DNA from: Ceratotherium simum simum
Lineage: Eukaryota > Chordata > Mammalia > Perissodactyla > Rhinocerotidae
DNA length: 64,000 nucleotides
Reading direction: 5' to 3'
Assembly: GCF_000283155.1 (NCBI RefSeq)
Contig: NW_004454265.1
Span: forward strand, 3,226,201 to 3,290,200
In this document: positions 22,690 through 33,604 of the stretch, piece after piece
Layout: each line of letters opens with the position of its first letter
Position numbering within the stretch: the first letter of the stretch is position 1
Made by a program: the position numbers and the translations under genes
Notes under the pieces: generated by a model
Told to the model about the DNA's origin: nothing
Databases searched by the model: none
Seen by the model: the letters and a program-made list of their open reading frames with translations, nothing else

Positions 22690-23095
22690 AAGGAAAAACA
22701 TCTTCCGTTGGATGGTACCTCAGTCAGGATAAGCCAGGCCATGACATAGTAACAAATAACCCCAAAATCTCAATGGCTTAGAACAGCAGAGGTTTGTTCC
22801 CACTCGTGCTGCGTGTCCCTGGAAAGTTCTACTGGACATGCTGACTTAGAGCACTGGGGCTTTTTGGGTCTTACACCAACAATTAAACATCATGTGGTCC
22901 CACCCAGTCAGAGGGTCCAAAAAGTGCAGTTCCCCCGAGGCACAGAAAACAGAAAGCCAGAAACATTTGGTGAGCAGCAGTAACCCCCGTGGCTTCGGAA
23001 GAGCCCACCATTTCCCCTCACCTGTGTTATCATCCAGGATGTGAGCAGGGGAAGAAGCACTCACAATGTGGAAATGTGAAAGCAGAACAGGATGT
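22690..23095. repeat. old interspersed repeat, family not assigned
   Basis: TAGTAACAAATAACCCCAAA followed by TCTCAATGGCTTAGAACAGC and later GTGGTCCCACCCAGTCAGAG and CAGAAAGCCAGAAACATTTG are blocks I associate with a common old mammalian repeat. I cannot name the family, and the ends are estimates. Confidence 0.5.
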
Positions 23096-23139
23096 CACAG
23101 TAAGTTGTGCATTCAGAATTAAATTAAAAGAGTAACAGT

Positions 23140-23320
23140 TATAGCAATGACATTTCACTGAGCTCTTCCTCTAGATTATGCACCTTGTTTTAGCTTCAAA
23201 ATGACCCTGTGTAGGGATATGATAATCCCCACTTTAAAAATGGGGAAACTGAGGCTCAGAGAGGTTAAGGAACCTGACCAGCAGAGGTCTACCTGAACTT
23301 TAAGCACCAGAGATGCTTTA
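23140..23320 (-). mobile_element. MIR SINE, antisense
   Basis: TGACCCTGTGTAGGGATATG, CCCCACTTTAAAAATGGGGA and AACTGAGGCTCAGAGAGGTT give a clear reverse MIR. Confidence 0.9.
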
Positions 23321-25905
23321 TATGGAGATGGAATATACTATTTCCCATGTCTTCTAATTTTTACCCTTCAGTTCCATAATATCACTCAAATTCTAACTTG
23401 TAATTCTACACAAAGGCTTGAAGAAGCTGAGTGGATATGTTTGGCTTAGTTACAAATCTATTCAATTAAAGCACTTGTGAGCATGAACTGCATGAACACA
23501 CAGATATGAAATGACTGTCTATTTGACACTTTCAACTGCCTGAGAAAAGTATCTGTACACATATATTTGTGAACTTGATCTGTGTGTGATTACGCTCCTG
23601 GGAAACCCTGAAAATCTAAGATGCGAATTTGTACAAACTTTTCAACTATGATGGAGAGACTCTTAAGTATGCCACATTCTTCTTGTTCTATTTTGTTTTC
23701 TTAAGTTGTTCTTGTGCCAACTTTCCACCTTTTTAGATGCCAAAATGGCAGTCCACAGTTCCTGAATATTTATTTAGCCCTGGAGCAGAAACTGTGCTAT
23801 CGTATAGAGTCAGGGAAGTCTGACCCTGACAGGAAGCCCTCCAGTCCTCCAGCGCTGACCGTCACTGCCCTGACCTTCAACCCTTGTGTCATGAGTCCTC
23901 TTTAGGCGGGGAGCACAGCAGCCGCTGCAGTGGCCCGTCCAGCGCATCCCCGGAGCCGCGCTCTGGCCGCCCGTGCTCTGGTGAACCCCATCATCGCTCC
24001 CCCTTCTCCCCTTCGCGACGTTCCTTAGCAGAGTCAACAGCGCCATCTCAGCAATTCTAAAGGTGACTTCCAATAAAATATGTATGCAGATTTACTTCAG
24101 GGCTGGTAGCCTGAGCTATAAATTTATAACAGGTCAACCACGGAAAGCCCTTCAATTAAAAAAGAAGAAAGAAATAGAGAAAGTATCCATTGGCATTTAT
24201 CTTTGGATAAAAAAGCCGTTTGGGCTTTTTCCTTTCTGTTTGATTTTTCCTTTTTTTTTTTTTTTTAATGTGAATTTATTTCTTCTCTCCTCTTTTTTAA
24301 TGGAAAGGGGAAAAAATGCCCATGAAGAGCAACTGACTGGAGAATTTCAATAGTCTGGTTTATAAACCGCTCTTGTAATGCCTGGAAATAGAGAGAAATT
24401 CTCCGCATAGCCAAGCATCGCCTCACGCGGCCCTGTGGCTTGGGCCGCAGACGGGCATGCTGACAGCCTTCACTTCTCGGGGCAATTTGAAGCGCTGCCG
24501 TTAGTCCCCCCGCCCCTTGCTTAAGAAAACAGGGATTAGCAGAGCTTGACAGGGAAACGGCCAGCATCAGTGAGCTCTCTCCGCCCGCGTTCTTCTCTTT
24601 CTTCCAAACCTCGGCACCTATCTCTTTCTAGGAAAACGGTCTTCCATCCCCGTAAATGGGTAACCTTTGGCCTCTGCCTAACAAAGACTGCAGGTTGCTT
24701 TATACTTTTTATTTGCCAAGAATTTATTGGAGTCCATAAAACAAATTTCTGTGGCTGGGGAAATTGTACCCTTTCTGTTTGTTGTTGTTGTTGTTTTTAA
24801 TCTAGGCTGCAGTCCAAAAGTTTGCAGCATGAGTGAACTGTTATGCCCTGCTTTCTAGTTCTACTTGGCCTGGAAAAACAAACAGCAGTGCTTTGTGTAA
24901 CATTATATATTAGAGGTTTCTATTGTTTGGTATTTGCCTTATTGTCTTCAAAATAAAACCTTAAAAAGGGAGAATACTAAAACATTAGGTCCGTAGTGTA
25001 TAAAGCAGTTCTTTGCCAAGTAGCAAACGCATCAATAAAATCAAATTTATCTTCATGATATACTGTATCTAGGTAAACGGAAGATACATTTACCCCACTT
25101 TTGGATAGGTAGACTGACCCGGTCTAGGACCACCCATTCCAAGATCAGCTGGAGGTGAACCAGCGTCTGTCACTGCTCCCCAGTTCTCTGCCTTTTTGCT
25201 CTCTCCCTGCCTTACAGGACGTTAGAGGTTAATTTAATTTTGAAACATAATATTTCAAGTGAAAGCCGTTATAGACAAAATGTGTGACCATGCCCTGTCA
25301 ATTTTACAACTATGAAAATGTATCCCTGATGGCACTAACTGTTCCATATTTATCAGGGCTTTTGTTCTAGTCCAAAGTAGGAATTGAGTACCAGAGAAGA
25401 GGAGGAATGACACTTAGAACTACAATGATAGGTCATGCTTACTTCTGTGACACAGCGTGTTCCTTTTAAGATTTAATTTATCTAGAAACCATGACATGCA
25501 TAAAGCCCAGTTTCTGGGGAAAGAAGTAGACAATGGCATTCATCAGAGTCCTGTGGAGGCTGGAGAGATGTACAGTGCAAGTCACATAGCAGCCATGCCC
25601 CTTCTCTCCTTTCATGCCCGGACTCTGTCAAGTAAACTGACCCTGTACTTCCTGGGGAACAACACACTTTGCCCGATGTTGTGAGGAGGGGCGGTGGAGG
25701 CCGAGCAGACACTGTTGACTGTGTCCTGCTGAGGCCTGTTCTCACGCCCGGCTGTTCCGCACGCTCGTGGGTGTGTGGTGCCCGACGGGGGGCTTGCTGG
25801 GTGTAGAAAGCAACTGGCCATGTCAGGAAAGGAACAGAACCAGGGAGGAGCAAGCCCAAAGCCTTTTCCTTTCCTTGATTGTAGCTTCAGGCTCTGTTTA
25901 ACGAA
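23321..25905. other. repeat-poor block, candidate non-coding regulatory DNA
   Basis: About 2.6 kb in which I recognise no transposon. A GC-rich part (23880-24030) is followed by an AT-rich part with long T-run (24250-24266), a GGTTTATAAACC palindrome (24357-24368), a second GC-rich stretch (24410-24530), and a short GTT repeat (24779-24795). No convincing exon: open frames on both strands overlap. The repeat gap suggests selective constraint but does not prove it. Confidence 0.4.
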
Positions 25906-25915
25906 AAAAATCCTT

Positions 25916-26149
25916 CTGGAGCTGGCCCTGTGGCATAGCGGTTAAGTGCGCACGCTCCGCTGCTGGCTGCCCGGGTTTGGTTCCCGGGCGCGCACTGATG
26001 CACTGCTTGTCAGGCCATGCTGTGGCAGCGTCCCATATAAAATGGAGGAAGATGGCATGGATGTTAGCCCAGGGCCAGTCTTCCTCAGCAAAAAGAGGAG
26101 GATTGGCAGATGTTAGCACAGGGCTGATCTTCCTCACACACACACACAC
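25916..26149 (+). mobile_element. ERE-type SINE with TSD
   Basis: Head GGAGCTGGCCCTGTGGCATA, GCGGTTAAGTGCGCACGCTC, box B-like GGTTTGGTTCCCGG, body, and a tail that has become a CA repeat (26134-26150). TSD AAAAATCCTT at 25906-25915 and 26150-26159. Several CpGs survive, so this is a fairly young copy. Confidence 0.96.
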
Positions 26150-26265
26150 AAAAATCCTTTTTATCATGGCATCCTTTAAACTATCTAAGTATGGAATTAG
26201 CCTGGCAATCAGATTATACCTCTAAGCTTGTATTTCTGCTATTTGCACAAATATGTAAAGCACTT

Positions 26266-26765
26266 TGTCGGGGGAAGAGGGAGAATCTCTCTCTGCCCTT
26301 TTCCTTAAGGTTCTTCTGGCTGGCCAAATAATCAACAAGACAGGTTAGCAGGAGAAAATAATACCAAGTTTAATAACATGTATATACGGAGAAACTCAGA
26401 AATGAGCAACTCGTCCCTCTGTCTAAGCTGCTTGCTTAAGTATTGCAGCTAAAGGCGAGGAGCGTGTTGGGGGTGGGTAGTGGCCTGGGACTTCAGAGGG
26501 CAGGAGGACAATTCTTTTCAGGGTCATCTATAGATAATGTGGTCAGGGAGAGACAGAGTTTTTGATAAAAGGGGCTTGGTGCCTTTCCTATTGTAACCTC
26601 TATCCTACATTATCTTTACAGCCATTATGATAGAAGATCTGTTCCAGGAAGGAGCCACCATGTCAAATTCTTTAGGCAGTTAGTGGGGGAGGTCAAATGT
26701 CCTTCAGAGAAAACAATCAAGGTAAAGAGATATATTTCAGGGTGGCCAAATCTTGATCTCCCACA
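26266..26765 (-). mobile_element. solo LTR, ERV1-like, with 4-bp TSD (LTR-A copy 1)
   Basis: On the minus strand it runs from TGTGGGAGATC to CCCCCGACA, exactly 500 bp with TG...CA ends, flanked by ACTT on both sides (26262-26265 and 26766-26769). A 4-bp TSD fits class I (gamma-like) endogenous retroviruses. A polyadenylation-type ATTAAA lies about 130 bp before the 3' end (minus-strand TTATTAAACTTGG), followed by the R-U5-like block TTATTTTCTCCTGCTAACC. No internal viral genes remain; it is a recombined solo LTR. Confidence 0.88.
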
Positions 26766-26769
26766 ACTT

Positions 26770-28236
26770 AAAATGTGCCACATTTTAATATGCTCTTTTA
26801 AGTGAGCAAACGCTCACCACCTTTCTGACGTCGCCACTGAGTCCCTGTTCCGCACTATGTTCGGAGGAAAGCACGGTCATGCGAGGGGATGGGGACACTA
26901 GCTGATGTGGTATCCCCTGTCATAGGCAGCTGTGCCCCACATCGTCACCTAAAACCCTGCAGCTTCATAGGATGGAGGAAGTGTCCACGGCAGATAGGAA
27001 GGTGATCAGAGGACAGGAATCAGCACGAGTGACACGTGCTCCAAAGAAGCAACAACTGTGTCAACCCCAAGCACACTATAAATACCCCAATGGAAGAGAA
27101 TTTGAGAATTTCAAACAGAAATGCAAGACTGCTTCCTTTTCTGAGTACTCCACTGAAAGGACTGGGGGCTTCTGAGGGGCAGAAACATTCTTCACAGGCA
27201 TGGAGGGTTCTCGGTCTTTGTAACTCCACATTCCAACAGAACTCAGATATCTCCAACTCTTTGTCTCTTTCACATCCTTCATTAGCATCTCTGGAACCCC
27301 GAGTAAAGCCAGCTTGGAGTGAAAGCATTGTGTTCCCCAGCCAGGCTGCTAATCCTTTCATTTTCTAATAAGGTAACAGCTATCTTTGCTTCTTTTTAAA
27401 AAGGCAGCTGAAGCAGAAGTGGTGTGTGTGTGTATTTTAACAAAGGCATCTGTCTCCCAGCTGCACGGCCCGCAGCACAGCCCCTGACCCTGCCGTTCAT
27501 CGCAGCAGCATCCCATTTTATCACAGAAGTGAAAAAGTAAGCAGTTCCAGAGATTGGGAAGATGATCCCAAAGTAACTGAGTTTTCTCTCAGCCTTTCCA
27601 GACCCCCACTTTGCTTCAGGCTTGGGCCCCAAGCTGACGGCGCACTTCCTCAGCAGGCAGTGCGCCATCAGAGCACACGGGCAGGGGCCAGATGACCAGA
27701 TGCTAATGGGGCCATGCGAGGCTCGAGCCCAACCCGCAGTGTCAACACATCTGCTAGCCTGGAACAGGCCCTCTCCAAGCTAAAGCGCTCTGCCAATTTC
27801 AAACTCACATAATTACGTAAACAACAGCTTCTGTAGGCAAAGAAAAGGTGCTCGATCTGAAAGGAAGTGCTATTTGTTTCTGATGGTTTTCCTAGAAGCT
27901 GGACATAGCTTTATTTCACAGAGTAATACATTAGGCTTATAGTATAGCTAGCATTCTCTTTATCCCAAGGTCTTAAAGACCTTTATGATTTCATTAATCC
28001 TCACAAGTGAATGCTCTAAAATATTGGCTTTTATACAAATGTCCCTGCACTTTGACTCAATAATCCCAAATATAAGAATTTTTTCAAGCGAATAATGCAA
28101 ATGAAGGAAATTTTGTATATATATATGCACAAATATATTATACAGAGAGAAGTACATATATATTCAAAGATGCTCCTTGTAACGTCTTTTTAAGATTAAA
28201 AACAGCCTGAATGCCCTCTATTAGAAAAACATTGAT
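26770..28236. other. repeat-poor block, possible conserved non-coding DNA
   Basis: No transposon recognised. Open frames overlap on both strands (27020-27361 minus, 27036-27368 plus) with no motif. AATTACGTAAACAACA at 27811-27826 combines a homeobox-type ATTA, a TTACGTAA bZIP-type palindrome and a forkhead-type GTAAACAA. A short TG repeat sits at 27421-27433. Confidence 0.4.
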
Positions 28237-28336
28237 TGGGGCCGGCCCGGTGGCGCAAGCGGTTAAGTGCGCGCGCTCCGCTGCGGCGGCCCGGGGTTCG
28301 CTGGTTCGGATCCCGGGCACGCACCGACGCACTGCT
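28237..28336 (+). mobile_element. young ERE-type SINE, cut off by an assembly gap
   Basis: Head GGGGCCGGCCCGGTGGCGCA, then AGCGGTTAAGTGCGCGCGCT, GCGGCGGCCCGGGGTTCGC and GGTTCGGATCCCGGGCACGC. Nearly all CpGs are intact, unlike the other copies here, so this is probably the youngest SINE in the window. The sequence stops at ACTGCT where the gap starts; an A-rich tail appears just after the gap. Confidence 0.96.
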
Positions 28337-28770
28337 NNNNNNNNNNNNNNNNNNNNNNNNNNNNNNNNNNNNNNNNNNNNNNNNNNNNNNNNNNNNNNNN
28401 NNNNNNNNNNNNNNNNNNNNNNNNNNNNNNNNNNNNNNNNNNNNNNNNNNNNNNNNNNNNNNNNNNNNNNNNNNNNNNNNNNNNNNNNNNNNNNNNNNNN
28501 NNNNNNNNNNNNNNNNNNNNNNNNNNNNNNNNNNNNNNNNNNNNNNNNNNNNNNNNNNNNNNNNNNNNNNNNNNNNNNNNNNNNNNNNNNNNNNNNNNNN
28601 NNNNNNNNNNNNNNNNNNNNNNNNNNNNNNNNNNNNNNNNNNNNNNNNNNNNNNNNNNNNNNNNNNNNNNNNNNNNNNNNNNNNNNNNNNNNNNNNNNNN
28701 NNNNNNNNNNNNNNNNNNNNNNNNNNNNNNNNNNNNNNNNNNNNNNNNNNNNNNNNNNNNNNNNNNNNNN
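28337..28770. other. assembly gap (434 N)
   Basis: Unsequenced. It begins inside a SINE and ends at an A-rich tail (28771-28807). If only the rest of that SINE were missing, the gap would be nearer 150 bases, so the stated size is an estimate or extra sequence is hidden. Any frames reported across it are artefacts. Confidence 0.99.
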
Positions 28771-28807
28771 AAAAAAAAAAAATTAAAAATTAAAAAAAAA
28801 AAAAAAA

Positions 28808-29549
28808 GAAAATGTTCATGATATAATAGCATATTTTTTAAGAAGTAAAATTCAAGTTGTTTTTATACTATGGTTACAATTGTGTAAAAATAAAAAATGC
28901 ATATGGACAAGACCTGAAAGGGAATATTAAAAAAGTGCGTATGGTGGGGGATCTTTATTCGTAGGAGTGAGAAACTTGAGAAGTATATACCTCTTTTGTT
29001 TAAGTGTTTATTTAATGTCATTATAATGCTTTTCGAATAACAAAAGAGAAAAGTAAAAACAATAGTTTTCCACTTTACATGGCAACTGCTTCCTCCCTTA
29101 TCTTTAGTGAGAAATGTAAATGTTCAGGTGCACCGCTGTAGGATATTGTTAGCTTCTGGCCTATCCAAAGGTGTAAAATTCGGAAGGCTTTGGGTAAAAG
29201 AACCCTGCAGAGACAATATAATGTATCCCAGAAAACCCTGCTGGGGAAACAGCTAAGCTATGCCTTGATTTAAAAAGGATTTATTCTACCCACACCCCAT
29301 GCTCTCTCTCCCACTAGGACAGACAAGTGCTAGGCCAGTAAGAAAGGCCTCCCCTACCGCACTGCCTTCCCCAAGTCTGAACCTCCTGGTTGTAGGAGGG
29401 GCAGGATGTTCCTCTGAAGCAGAAATGTGGTTTCCACGTTACTGTATAACAAGGCAATCAAAGCACAAATGGTTATGGAGCATCTCATGTGTCAAATGCT
29501 CCTTATTATTATAAGTGTGAATTTATATAGTATAAATATTACATATGGT
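28808..29549. other. AT-rich unassigned sequence
   Basis: No gene or repeat recognised after the A-rich tail that follows the gap. Confidence 0.4.
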
Positions 29550-29750
29550 GCTACATCCCAAGAAACTATTATAATAATGGGTAAGATTTATTGGGCCCGG
29601 TATTGTGCTTAGCATTAGAAACGCATTATCACGTCGGATCCTCACAGCAACCCTCTAAGACATCTTCCATTAATAGCCCCAAATTGCAGATTAAGAATGT
29701 GAAATTTGAAGATTAGTCAGCTGTTGAATGGAACCCAAATTAAGTAGCCT
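29550..29750 (-). mobile_element. MIR SINE, antisense
   Basis: GGCCCGGTATTGTGCTTAGC, TCACGTCGGATCCTCACAGC, AACCCTCTAAGACATCTTCC and TTGCAGATTAAGAATGTGAA keep the reverse MIR order, diverged. Confidence 0.7.
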
Positions 29751-30659
29751 GTGACCCTGAAGCCATCCTCTAATAGATCTAAACTCCCTGCCTTTCCCGG
29801 TACTCATCCAGGCACTTTTTATGACATTAAAGCCCATGAGGCTTTCCCTAGGTAAGCCAGGAATTTCCTCTGACTTGCAGATGTACGATATGAACCGTGA
29901 ACTGAGGATGCCGTAGAACAGGGTCCGGATCCTCCCAGAGTAGAGGCAATGTGTATCCAGGGTGCAGAACTCCTGCAGGACAATTAGAGAGAAACCACGC
30001 AGAGATCAAGAAGCTGACGGAGACAGAAAAATAACTGGATACAGGGTTATGCGTTTCGCCTAAAATTCATGGACCATAGACTCACCCACTTAAAAAGGGA
30101 TACCTAAGGCCACGGAGACTGGAGGTGGAAGACAGATAGGCACCTGCTTACCCAGAGATTGAAAAGACAACTACAAGTAAGAGCTCAGTTTAGACCAGGG
30201 AAGCAACCTTGAGCTAAGCTAACAAGAACAACCACCATGCAGAGGTTTAGGGCCTCAAGGAAGGGCTAGAAGAGCCTCACACAAAAGGTTGTGGCCACAG
30301 CACTTGAGGGACTTGTTCAGGCTTTGGGGTTTGGAAAGCTTCCTGAGTGGCCTGAGTCTAAGACACAGCTTCCACTGCTGTGAGGTTTGCGCCTCTCAGA
30401 CCCTCACGCCAGCAGGGAAGCTAGCCATGCTTGTGAACCAACACTGTATATTGAACTTTGGAATAAAAGGCAGACTGTAAGAGAGGAAGAGACAGTTAGA
30501 GAAGGCAAGAATGTGGGAACAAGGGTTTTGACAGAGAAAGTGTCCTCTCAGTGGAAAGAGTGAACCGGAAACTAAAGATGATTCAATGGCCCCTGATGCT
30601 GGACGTTTGCACTGGGTCAGAGTGGAGCAGCGGTTTGTGCAGCGGGTGTGGTGAACAGG
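29751..30659. other. unassigned sequence, no gene recognised
   Basis: Short open frames only. No repeat named. Confidence 0.4.
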
Positions 30660-30875
30660 CATGCGCCCTGGAGCCAAGAGAGACCATGCTCAGGCCCTAA
30701 CTCGCCCACTGCCTAGCAGTGTGACCTTAGGAAAGTTACTTCCGATCTCGGACCCTGCGTGGCCTCATCTGTAGCATGAGAGCGATCAGACTTGCCTCCT
30801 GGTGCTGTTGGGAGGTGTGAGTGGCGTGAAGTTCGTGGAATACCTGACACATAAGCGCTCAACACATTCAGGTCT
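30660..30875 (+). mobile_element. MIR SINE
   Basis: CTGCCTAGCAGTGTGACCTT, AGGAAAGTTACTTCCGATCT, GGCCTCATCTGTAGCATGAG and ACCTGACACATAAGCGCTCA give a clear sense MIR. Confidence 0.9.
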
Positions 30876-32279
30876 CTCTCCCTCTTTCCTTCTGAGAATC
30901 GCCCCTGTCAGCCAGGAGTCTCGTTTGGACCAGTCAGAATAGCATTATAATTCAAACACATAGTTCAAGAGCCTGAGGTAGCAGCATTCTTCAATCCTGT
31001 CTCTCAGAACATTAAAGGTGATTAAAATACTAAGCCTTCTTTTCTCTCCTCTTCACTTCCCTCCCACCTAGCGGCGTGCTGAACGTTTCCGGCCAGCTGG
31101 CTCGTGCTGGTAGCGCGCAAGCAGCCGTGGCGGGAGTATTTGCACCACGGGACAAGCACACGCTCCCGGGCAGGGCTCCTGCTTGCCTCCAGAGAGCTGT
31201 TCCTCAGCACACCACGGCTCTCTCCTTAACTTGCAGCTCTCCCCACACAGCGCCCCTAGAAGAAACTCACCCTCCGCTCACAGGCCTCACAGCTTCCCTC
31301 CCCTCCTCCTGCCTCCACACTCCATCATGTGGACCCAGTCTGTTTCCCTCAGACTAGACGACAGAAGAGAACAGGGCTTGCAGAGGCAGGCCTGTCTTTG
31401 CTGGAATAGGAGTGAGATGCTGTCAAAACCACGCCTGGGTTAATAGTACTCACCCCCAGGAGGATCTGACGTGAACACTATCATTGTTACTCTGTACCAA
31501 ACTTGTAGCACCTTCTAAAACCAGAGCTGAAGGACTACCCATCTGGAGCCCAGCTCAGAGTTTTCCACTTTAAAAAAAGAAATCAAAGAAGCAACTTATT
31601 TATTTTGGGAATGAGGCCCTGCTGAGTGCATCTTGACGTTCACCACAGCAGCCTGTCCCCTTCCAATCGCTGCCCCGGATGGTACCTGGAGTCAGTCGCT
31701 CTCCCTGTGTTTCTTGGAGGACCCGGCCACACGTGTTTCCCCCAGCTTCCATCGGTCCCCCCGGGCTGCTCCAGGGTGCGCATGGCCCATCATACTGTAT
31801 ACCAACAAAACCAAGAGGCTAAAATTCCTCTACCAAACAAAGCTTAGCAAGCAGAACAGTTTGCTGGCGTATAGACAGTAGTTTGCCTTTTCACACTCAG
31901 GCCCAACCAACAAGACGACCCAGCTACAGGAGTCTCTCTCATGTTGGTGTTCTACAGGCTGCCACGGGGTTCTCTCCTGGGGTAGTCCCTGAGAAAGCTG
32001 GTCTCCTGGATTGTGTTCCTGCCCTCCCTTTTGTCCACATATTGAGATTGGCAAATATCCCAGGCAAGACAGCACTGGCAGTCAGCTGTCATTTGGCAGT
32101 GGGATTTTTGCAATTATTAGTGAAATTATAGACCACAGGTTTCTCAGAGCCACTTGGGAGCAAAGAATCTTCTAAGTTCTTCTAAAAGATTTATTTAAGT
32201 CTTTTTTTTTTTTTTTTTGTAAACTGCATAGAAGCAAATCTATTTAATCCACAGTGATGTCCTTAGGCAGAGGAAGGGC
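30876..32279. other. unassigned sequence with a modestly CpG-rich part
   Basis: 31065-31180 has clustered CpGs (CTAGCGGCGTGCTGAACG; GGTAGCGCGCAAGCAGCCG) in unique sequence. No exon recognised. A T-run of 17 lies at 32202-32218. Confidence 0.4.
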
Positions 32280-32390
32280 TGGAAAGCAACATTTCCTTGG
32301 CACTCACTGTATGCCAGGCACCGCTCCCAGCATGGTACCCCGTTTACTCCTCACGACTGACGAGGAAAACACCATTCTAAAGGACAAGAC
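32280..32390 (-). mobile_element. MIR fragment, antisense
   Basis: TTGGCACTCACTGTATGCCA, GGCACCGCTCCCAGCATGGT and TTTACTCCTCACGACTGACG are the 3' half of a reverse MIR. Confidence 0.6.
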
Positions 32391-32453
32391 GCTCCCATGT
32401 GTCTCCTTGACTCTCACACTCCTCCACTACACTACTCTACTTCTGACACCAGA

Positions 32454-33269
32454 TGGTAGGTTTTCCACCCATCAAGCAATTCTGTAACACCAGCTGGGTG
32501 TCTACGATTTAACTCAATTCTAACACTATCTGGAAATAGTGTCAGATCCCACAAGTTACAAGCTCAGTCCTACAACACTGTCCCCACTTCAGATGCCAAT
32601 CCCAAGTCCAGGTTGTCACCTGTGCTTTTGACAGACTGGCTATGGACTGGAAGTTCCAACAAACCCCTCCTTGGGTTCGATTAATTTGCTAGAGAGGCTC
32701 ACAGAACTCAGGAAAATAGTTTACTTACTAGATTACCAGTTTATTATAAAGGATATAAGTCAGGAACAGCCAGAGGGAAGAGATGCATAGAACAAAGTAT
32801 GGGGAAGGGGAGTGGAGATCCATGCCCGCTCCGATCACAACACTCTTCCAGCACCTCCGTGTGTTCCTCAACCTGAGGAAACTCTCCAAAACTGTCGTTT
32901 TGGGTTTTTATGGACGCTTCATTCCATGGGCATGATTGATTAAATTGTTGGCCATTGGCAACTGAACTCAACCTCCATCCCCTCTCCCCTCCCCAAAGGT
33001 TGGGGAGTGGGGCTGAAAGTTCCAACCCCTAGTCAGCTGCTTGGTTCCCCTGATAACCAGCCTCCATCCTTAGGGGCTTTCCGAAAGTCACCTCATTAAC
33101 ATAAACTCTGGTGTGACTGAGAGGGGCTTGTTCTGAATAACAAAAGACAGACATTCCTTTCAGTTTTACTGCTCTTATCATTTGGGAAATTCAAGGGTTT
33201 TAGGAGCTCTGTGCCAGAACTGAGATGAAGACCAAATGTATATTTCTTGTCATAAATCACAATATCACA
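32454..33269 (-). mobile_element. MER21-like LTR (ERVL type), antisense
   Basis: On the minus strand it begins TGTGATATTGTGATTTATGA and carries ordered blocks recognised from MER21: TAGGAGCTCTGTGCCAGAAC in reverse orientation; TCAGCCCCACTCCCCAACC; a TTGGCCATTGGCAACTGAAC block; TTATAATAAACTGGTAATCT (polyadenylation signal AATAAA); and TCTGACACTATTTCCAGATAG. The left end is approximate and I could not confirm the TSD. No internal retroviral sequence. Confidence 0.8.
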
Positions 33270-33430
33270 ACTATTATAATCTCCACTTTACAAATGAAAA
33301 TCAAGGCCCAAAGTCATGAAATAATCACCCAAGAGCTAACAACTGGTTAGTGGTTAAGCCAGGATTTGCATGTAGGTCCCTCTGGCACAGAAACCCATAT
33401 TCTCCCCACTAAGGTGTGCTATGCTGCTTA
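33270..33430 (-). mobile_element. MIR SINE, antisense
   Basis: TATAATCTCCACTTTACAAA, AACTGGTTAGTGGTTAAGCC, AGGATTTGCATGTAGGTCCC and CCCATATTCTCCCCACTAAG follow reverse MIR, directly beside the MER21-like LTR. Confidence 0.8.
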
Positions 33431-33604
33431 TCTGAGAGCTCATCGCCTAGTGCGATGGCCTGGCCAGGTGGAGCCTATGATGGAGAAGAAGCTGGGGGTC
33501 AAAGTCTATATGAACTAGGACTTCTGCTCCCACTACTAAGGGTACTTTGCAGCACAGCGATGCTCATCTTAAGAGCAACTTGATGAGCTGAATAAAATTG
33601 TTTT

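Noticed and set aside
28237..28336. tRNA gene, because of box A/B-like sequences
   Set aside because: The tRNA-like head belongs to an ERE SINE; no cloverleaf with an acceptor stem closes. The same applies to the other SINE heads.
28211..28832. Open frames of 184-191 codons on both strands
   Set aside because: They consist mostly of undefined bases across the assembly gap.
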